Assembly: GCA_019634415.1 (NCBI GenBank)
Contig: JAHQVJ010000140.1
Coordinates: 1 to 64,000 of the forward strand
Direction of reading: 5' to 3'
From: Myxococcales bacterium
GTDB lineage: Bacteria; Myxococcota_A; UBA796; GCA-2862545
DNA: 64,000 nt
Part shown: one piece after another, positions 59,473 through 64,000 of the stretch
Numbering within the stretch: position 1 is the stretch's first letter
Layout of the letters: each line of letters starts with the position of its first letter
Program-made: the position numbers and the translations under genes
The notes under the pieces: model-generated
The model's input: the letters and a program-made list of their open reading frames with translations, nothing else
Told to the model about the DNA's origin: nothing
Databases searched by the model: none

Positions 59473-62088
59473 TCAGATGCGCAGGTCGGCTCGCAGCGAG
59501 CGGTCCGATCGGTCGATGGCTCGGAGGCGTCCTCGATCGTCGGTGCAGATCAGCAGCGAGGGCGTGAGACGACAGGTGACGCGCAGCGCGCCTTCGTGGA
59601 CCAGGGTGCCGACGCGTCCGAGACCCTGGACCCACAGCTCCACGCAGACGCCGCTCGGTAGGGTCCGCGTGGTGACGGCGACGGTGGCGTCGGCGGTCAG
59701 CGACGACACCTCGTCCACCTGGGTCGGAGAGCCGTCGAGCCAGGTGAGCTGCCGATGGTTGGCCACCCACACGCGTGGAGCGGCCACGAGCAGGGGCTCG
59801 CCGGCGTGCAGGTGGCGCGTGCGCTGCGCCAGCGACAGGTTCTGCAGCCGGTACTCGAAGCGCTCCAGCTCGGTGGCGGACACGCGTCCCACCACCACGA
59901 GCCGCTGGTCGTGCAGCGCGAGGCTGTGGATGGCGGGAGATCCGGTGCTGGCACGCCCCATGTCCGGTGCGCTCCACAGCGCCCTCAGGCCGTCGTGCTG
60001 TACGTCCAGCGCCATGACGCGGTCGGCGTGGGCCACGAACCACAGGCTGCCGTCGTGGGTGTCGCAGGTGGCGCCGAGGGGCGCATCGGTCCACGGCGTC
60101 AGCTGCTGGGCGATCACGTCGAGGCGAGCCAGGCGCAGCAGGCTGCCGCGGCGACCCACCACGATCACCCGCGTGCGATCGCCGTCGGGCACCAGCCGGT
60201 GTGCCGGCGTCAGGAAGCTGTGCTGTGGCTGACCCGTGTGGGAGACGATCTGCAGTCCGGCCTCTCCGAGGGCCACGAGCCAGCGCCCGCCAGGCAAGTC
60301 CACCGCGTCGTACACGGGCATGGTGCCCATGTCTGCGGCGTGCACGCCGCCCTCGAGGGGCTTGGTGGCGGCTTGGCCCAGCGCCTCCACCGGGCGGATC
60401 TGGGTGTGGGGGAGCACGGGCAGATCGGCGGCCAGCGCAGCGTCGCACGCTGCAGCCACCTGCCGGGCCCGCTGGGCGGTCTTTCGGGAGGGCCAGCGCG
60501 TGGCATCGGCCACCAGCGCGCGCGCCAGCGGACGAAGGAGCGGTCCGAGCTCGCGCAGCTGTGCCGCGCTCGCCAGATCCGCTGCGGCGGCGCGCTCCGC
60601 AGACCCGTCCACGCCCTGGGCGCGAACGAGGCGCGTCAGCCCCTCGAGGGTGAGCTCGCGGTCGTCGTGCATCAGCGCATGCCGCATCCACGCACGTGCA
60701 CCGGCCACCCCCGGTACGGACATGGCGTGCTGCAGCCAGGTCACGGCGCGCTCGCGTTGGTCCTGCAGCGGCCACAGCACCTCGGCTGCAGCGGCATGGC
60801 GGCCGGCGGCGGCTTCGTGCTCGGCCCAGGCTCGTCGCAGTGCGGCCTCGTGCTCCCGCAGCTCTCGCTGGGCGAGCCCGGCGACGCCCGCTGCGAAGGC
60901 GCGTCGCAGGCGTGCCCAGGCCAGTGCCCGCTCCGTCTCGCCGGCGCGAAGCCACAGCAGCACGACGAGCCCGTCGTCCAGCTCCTTGGTCTGGGCCATC
61001 TCGGCGGCGAGGCCCAGCTCGCCGTGGCGCTCCAAGTAGGCCACGGCCTCGTGCACCTCCCCCAGCAGCTCGGCCAGCACGTAGGCGGCTTCTTGCACGC
61101 GACCCTGCGCGTCCAGGGCATGGTGGGCCCGCCGGTACATCTGCTCGAGCAGACCGAACAGCCCACCGCCCATGGTCAGGCTCTGCCCGGCTTCCGAGGA
61201 CGCTGCAGTGGGAGCGAGGGTCTGGCGCGGACGCAGCCAACCGGGGCGTCGCCCCGTCGCGCCACTCCGCGAGCCCTCCGACAAGGGGATGGCGTGCCGC
61301 AGCGCCTCGCCCCAGTCTCCCTGATCGAACAGCTGCATCATGCGGCGCAGGTACCCGAGGTGCTGTGCCCCGATGGCGCGCGACAGCAGAGCCTCCACCC
61401 CGAGGCGCTCGCTCATGGCGCGCAGCCAGTTCGCCAGCGACCGAGCGGGGCGTGCCACCGGTGCAGGCGGCGCTGCTGCGGCGCGTCGGAGCCCGCGCGC
61501 AGCGCTGCCGAGCAGCGACGACAGGGTGCGGCGCAGCAGGCCGCCCACGCCGCTCGCCTGCCCGTCGCCCTCCGACAAGGCGGTACGGATCTCGTCTACG
61601 TGGGGAGGGGGCTGGCGGATCCCGAGCCGGGAGCGCGGGTCCATCTGCAGCGGCACTGCGATGGCCGGGGGCGGCGCGGGGGGGCCCAGGGGTTGCACGT
61701 CGAGCAGCTCGAAGGTGTCGAGGTCCAGCCAGGCGACGGGGTCGAGGGCCTCGAAGGCCTGGGGCGGTGTCGCACGGTGCACTCCGCCCACGACGCGCAC
61801 CACGCTTCCCACCGGTACGTCCGCGACGTCCTCTGGACGAAAGGGGGCCGCGCAGAAACGTCCGTCTACGGTCAGCAGGGCGACGGCGTCGCTCGTGCGG
61901 CAGTCCACGGTCACGGCCGTGGGCAGCGTGAGCAGCAGCCCGTCGACGGCGTGCTCCGCGCGGGCCCCGGGGGTCCAGTGGTGCCACAGGCGTGCGAGGG
62001 CTCGGTCGCGGCCCAGTGGGTGCAGGGGAAACCACAGGCGCCGCGTGGACACCACGCCGACGTGGTGGAGCCTGCGGGGGCGTCTCAT
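59473..62088 (-). CDS. Large beta-propeller/TPR-like protein resembling bpX6-type conflict-system component
   Basis: 871 residues, no signal peptide. Residues ~1-90 form a small alpha+beta domain (VGVVSTRRLWFPLHPLGRDR, AVALLTVDGRFCAAPFRPED) resembling the bpX6 domain of MoxR-vWA-beta-propeller ternary systems. A helical Ala-rich middle follows (~200-580, AYVLAELLGEVHEAVAYLER, LAAEMAQTKELDDGLVVLLW), then a C-terminal propeller (LIVVGRRGSLLRLARL-like blades; CDTHDGSLWFVAHADRVMAL). Its ATG overlaps the stop of the gene before it (ATGA). Members of these systems are predicted effectors or sensors in biological conflicts; no MoxR or intact vWA gene is visible in this window. The domain call is from memory and needs a search. 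Confidence 0.6.
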   Translation of the reverse strand: MRRPRRLHHVGVVSTRRLWFPLHPLGRDRALARLWHHWTPGARAEHAVDGLLLTLPTAVTVDCRTSDAVALLTVDGRFCAAPFRPEDVADVPVGSVVRVVGGVHRATPPQAFEALDPVAWLDLDTFELLDVQPLGPPAPPPAIAVPLQMDPRSRLGIRQPPPHVDEIRTALSEGDGQASGVGGLLRRTLSSLLGSAARGLRRAAAAPPAPVARPARSLANWLRAMSERLGVEALLSRAIGAQHLGYLRRMMQLFDQGDWGEALRHAIPLSEGSRSGATGRRPGWLRPRQTLAPTAASSEAGQSLTMGGGLFGLLEQMYRRAHHALDAQGRVQEAAYVLAELLGEVHEAVAYLERHGELGLAAEMAQTKELDDGLVVLLWLRAGETERALAWARLRRAFAAGVAGLAQRELREHEAALRRAWAEHEAAAGRHAAAAEVLWPLQDQRERAVTWLQHAMSVPGVAGARAWMRHALMHDDRELTLEGLTRLVRAQGVDGSAERAAAADLASAAQLRELGPLLRPLARALVADATRWPSRKTAQRARQVAAACDAALAADLPVLPHTQIRPVEALGQAATKPLEGGVHAADMGTMPVYDAVDLPGGRWLVALGEAGLQIVSHTGQPQHSFLTPAHRLVPDGDRTRVIVVGRRGSLLRLARLDVIAQQLTPWTDAPLGATCDTHDGSLWFVAHADRVMALDVQHDGLRALWSAPDMGRASTGSPAIHSLALHDQRLVVVGRVSATELERFEYRLQNLSLAQRTRHLHAGEPLLVAAPRVWVANHRQLTWLDGSPTQVDEVSSLTADATVAVTTRTLPSGVCVELWVQGLGRVGTLVHEGALRVTCRLTPSLLICTDDRGRLRAIDRSDRSLRADLRI

Positions 62089-63845
62089 GGGTACCTCGGT
62101 GTCAGCACCAGCAGCGCCAGGTCGCGGTCGAGGTCGTAGACCACCAGGCGATCGGTGGCCTGCTCCAGCCACGCCACGCAGGGGCGGGCACCGCTGCTGG
62201 CGCAGGCCCAGGCGACGGGGCCCTCCGTGTCGAGCCGGCGGCGGAAGTCGCGGCTCACCACGTTGAGCTGGCTGTCGGTGTCCACCTCCACCAGGCACGG
62301 GACGTGCTCGCCGCCGCGGGAGAGCCACGACACACCGCGCACCTGGTGGAGATCGGCGCCGTCGATCACGATTGGCGCTACGTCGTGGGGGGATTCCTCC
62401 CAGAGGAGGTGCCAGCGCAGCCGGATCCTCACCGCCAGCAATCCTCCGCTGCCGTGAGTCGACCGAGGCCCCACGAACGCCTGGTCGGCGACGCCCTGAA
62501 GCTCGTGGCGGGCTGCGACGTGCGGCCTGGGGTTCTGGTGCAGGGTGACGACGGTGCTGCGCTCTGTCGCCACCACCGACAGCAGCCGGCCGTCTCGGTT
62601 GCCCAGGGCGAGTCCCACCTGCGCGGTGTCGATCGGCTGCTGCTCCGAGGTGTAGCTCCACCGGTGGAGCCAGCCACTGGCGTCGGTGAACCAGACCTCC
62701 TGGACTCTGCCCTCCCTGCTGTCGCGCACCACGTGGACCAGATCCCCCAGGGACTCTGGGGGACTGGCTCCGACGGCACATGGAGCCGAGCGGTGGATGG
62801 CTCCCCCGGACAGCCACAAGCGATCGCCGTCGGTGGACAGCACCAGCGGGTGGCCGTCGCGCCATGCGAGGGCCACGAGGTGTTGGTTGGTGGGCAGGTA
62901 GGCCAGCTTGGGGCGGCGATCCCGGCCCGTGCCGCCGTCGGCCCAGGCGCGCACCCCCACGATGGAGCCATCGGCGCAGGCGCCCACGAGTCGCGTGCCC
63001 TGGTGGCTGAAGCGAAAGCCCGGGAGCATCGGGCTCTGCAGCTGTCGCTGGCGAGGGCGTGCCAGGGGCGGTGGGCCGGAGGAGGTGCTGGGCCTGGCGA
63101 ACACCTGGCGGCACGTGGCGTCGGCGGGGCGCGTCAGACGCACGCTACGCGATGCGCCCCCTGGCGCCAGCAGCGCCACCATCAGCGCGCCCTCGGCGTC
63201 CTCCTCGATGTGCACCCGGCGTGCACCGGGGTGCTGAAGCGACAGCGCCCGTGCACCTCCCACGAGCCAGATCTCGTCTTCCTCGCCGGGCTCCGCCGTG
63301 ATGCGATCGAGGCAGCGCTGCGTGGCGTCGAGCAGCGAGCGTGTGGCGAGCAGCCGATCCGCTTCCGCGCCGCCGAGCCCGCGCCGCCAAGCGTGATCCT
63401 GCTGCAGGGAAGCCCACCACAGCTCCGCCGCCGCCTGCGCTGCCCGCCGCTCGAGCACCACGAGCAATGCCAGCTGCACGAGGCGGGGGGCGCCCAGCTG
63501 CTCGGGTCCGGAGTCCACGAGCACGCAGCAGCGTCGACCGGCGCGCGCGCAGACGTGGGAGAGCTCCCGAAACAGCTGCTCGCCGGAGGTGGCGCGTCGC
63601 AGGAACTCCAGCGGAGCCTCGTCCGCCAGCGCCCACTCCGTGGTGAGGAGCCGGTCCCAGGGGCCGGTCCGCGCCAAGCCGCCGATGCCGTCGGGAGACT
63701 CCCCGCCCGCGGACGGATGGTGCAGCATGGGGCCCACCAGCGCAGCCAGGCGACCCACCATGGGTCCGAGCGCCGTCACGGCTGCCTCGGAGAGGTCAGC
63801 CAGCGGCTCCTGCCAGGGATGCAGGGCCCGATGCAGGCGGCTCAC
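62085..63845 (-). CDS. vWA-like plus beta-propeller protein of the same operon
   Basis: 586 residues, no signal peptide. The first ~190 residues look like a degenerate von Willebrand A domain (CCVLVDSGPEQLGAPRLVQL, LALLVVLERRAAQAAAELWW), with DSG in place of the DxSxS MIDAS motif. From ~260 a WD40-like propeller follows (PGFRFSHQGTRLVGACADGS, LVALAWRDGHPLVLSTDGDR, then WSYTSEQQPI). The GTG at 63845 is preferred over the upstream in-frame start at 63956, whose extra residues are Arg/Pro-rich and unlike protein, and because its codon overlaps the stop of the upstream gene. The stop overlaps the next gene's ATG, so three genes are coupled. Confidence 0.65.
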   Translation of the reverse strand: MSRLHRALHPWQEPLADLSEAAVTALGPMVGRLAALVGPMLHHPSAGGESPDGIGGLARTGPWDRLLTTEWALADEAPLEFLRRATSGEQLFRELSHVCARAGRRCCVLVDSGPEQLGAPRLVQLALLVVLERRAAQAAAELWWASLQQDHAWRRGLGGAEADRLLATRSLLDATQRCLDRITAEPGEEDEIWLVGGARALSLQHPGARRVHIEEDAEGALMVALLAPGGASRSVRLTRPADATCRQVFARPSTSSGPPPLARPRQRQLQSPMLPGFRFSHQGTRLVGACADGSIVGVRAWADGGTGRDRRPKLAYLPTNQHLVALAWRDGHPLVLSTDGDRLWLSGGAIHRSAPCAVGASPPESLGDLVHVVRDSREGRVQEVWFTDASGWLHRWSYTSEQQPIDTAQVGLALGNRDGRLLSVVATERSTVVTLHQNPRPHVAARHELQGVADQAFVGPRSTHGSGGLLAVRIRLRWHLLWEESPHDVAPIVIDGADLHQVRGVSWLSRGGEHVPCLVEVDTDSQLNVVSRDFRRRLDTEGPVAWACASSGARPCVAWLEQATDRLVVYDLDRDLALLVLTPRYP

Positions 63846-64000
63846 GCCAGCTCGGCCAAGCGGGAGCGGAGGAGCGGTCGCGCGCCTCCGAGGGGCACGG
63901 CCAGCAGTGCGTGGGCACCGCCGGGCAGGGCCACGGGAGCGGCACCCTCGGGGCATCGACCCAGGATGGCTCGCTGCAGCAGCGGCTGTTGCACCGAGGG
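63842..64000 (-). CDS. C-terminal end of an upstream operon gene (partial)
   Basis: A frame on the reverse strand runs in from the window edge for 52 codons (PSVQQPLLQRAILGRCPEGA, then LPGGAHALLAVPLGGARPLL) and stops at 63842-63844, overlapping the GTG of the vWA-like gene. Coupling of this kind and a protein-like sequence support a real gene whose body lies outside the window. By analogy with related systems it could be another ternary-system component, but nothing visible proves it. Confidence 0.5.
   Translation of the reverse strand, partial: PSVQQPLLQRAILGRCPEGAAPVALPGGAHALLAVPLGGARPLLRSRLAELA

Noticed and set aside
58580..62035. 1151-residue reverse frame overlapping the deacetylase and the large propeller gene
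   Set aside because: Another frame of the GC-rich region; the propeller gene in the neighbouring frame has coherent domains and coupled starts.
1..64000. Mobile element or prophage remains
   Set aside because: No transposase, integrase, att-like direct repeat or tRNA was found; foreign origin of any block is only a guess.

Overview
The window is high-GC, densely coding DNA from a flagellated Gram-negative bacterium. Several features point to Myxococcota or a close deltaproteobacterial relative: multiple membrane-anchored Ser/Thr kinases (two with the HRDVTPQN loop), a giant MopE-type Asp/Cys-repeat lipoprotein, an AgmX/PglI C-terminal domain, many short lipoproteins, and two beta-propeller proteins that resemble MoxR-vWA-propeller conflict systems. 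This placement is inferred from gene content. No rRNA, tRNA, CRISPR array, transposase or integrase was seen.

Layout. 1-7.4 kb is accessory: a partial secreted-type protein, a methyltransferase/DUF2306 operon divergent from a LysR regulator, three related palindromes, a lipoprotein, a GFA-type zinc protein, a sulfatase-fold lipoprotein and a secreted amidase. 7.4-14.8 kb is flagellar: fliJ-like, a MotE-like protein, a giant fliK, flgD and flgE. 14.9-24.8 kb holds a Cys-rich lipoprotein, an unrecognised pair (winged-helix protein plus P-loop ATPase), a histidine kinase, a metallophosphoesterase, a GDPD enzyme, a HEPN-like protein, an RNase M5-like protein and a PAS protein. 24.8-38.7 kb is a Ser/Thr-kinase island with four kinases, the MopE-like lipoprotein, an AgmX-type lipoprotein and small envelope proteins. 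38.7-46.2 kb holds a vWA lipoprotein, a rhomboid-like protein lacking the catalytic Ser, a BON/LysM protein, a DUF2780 protein, a secreted ExbD-like domain fused to a beta-rich region, and a pseudokinase.

46.3-54.9 kb returns to the flagellum: motA-motB-fliL-fliM-fliN-fliO, then two reverse-strand envelope genes (sulfotransferase-like, RlpA-like), then fliP-fliQ-fliR-flhB. 54.9-64 kb holds a membrane protein, a flavin disulfide reductase, small unknowns, a polysaccharide deacetylase and a reverse-strand beta-propeller operon running off the end.

How parts work together. The flagellar genes make the motor stator (MotAB, FliL), switch (FliMN), export gate (FliOPQR, FlhB), export chaperone (FliJ) and hook (FliK, FlgD, FlgE). 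Four sites matching the flagellar sigma-28 pattern (T-A/C-A-A, 15 nt, then CCGAT) lie upstream of fliJ, flgE, motA and fliP, so the scattered blocks could be co-regulated. Three kinases and one pseudokinase share a C-terminal extracytoplasmic domain ending in C-x6-C; that domain and the ATPase pair at 15.5-18.3 kb are the best candidates for undescribed biology.
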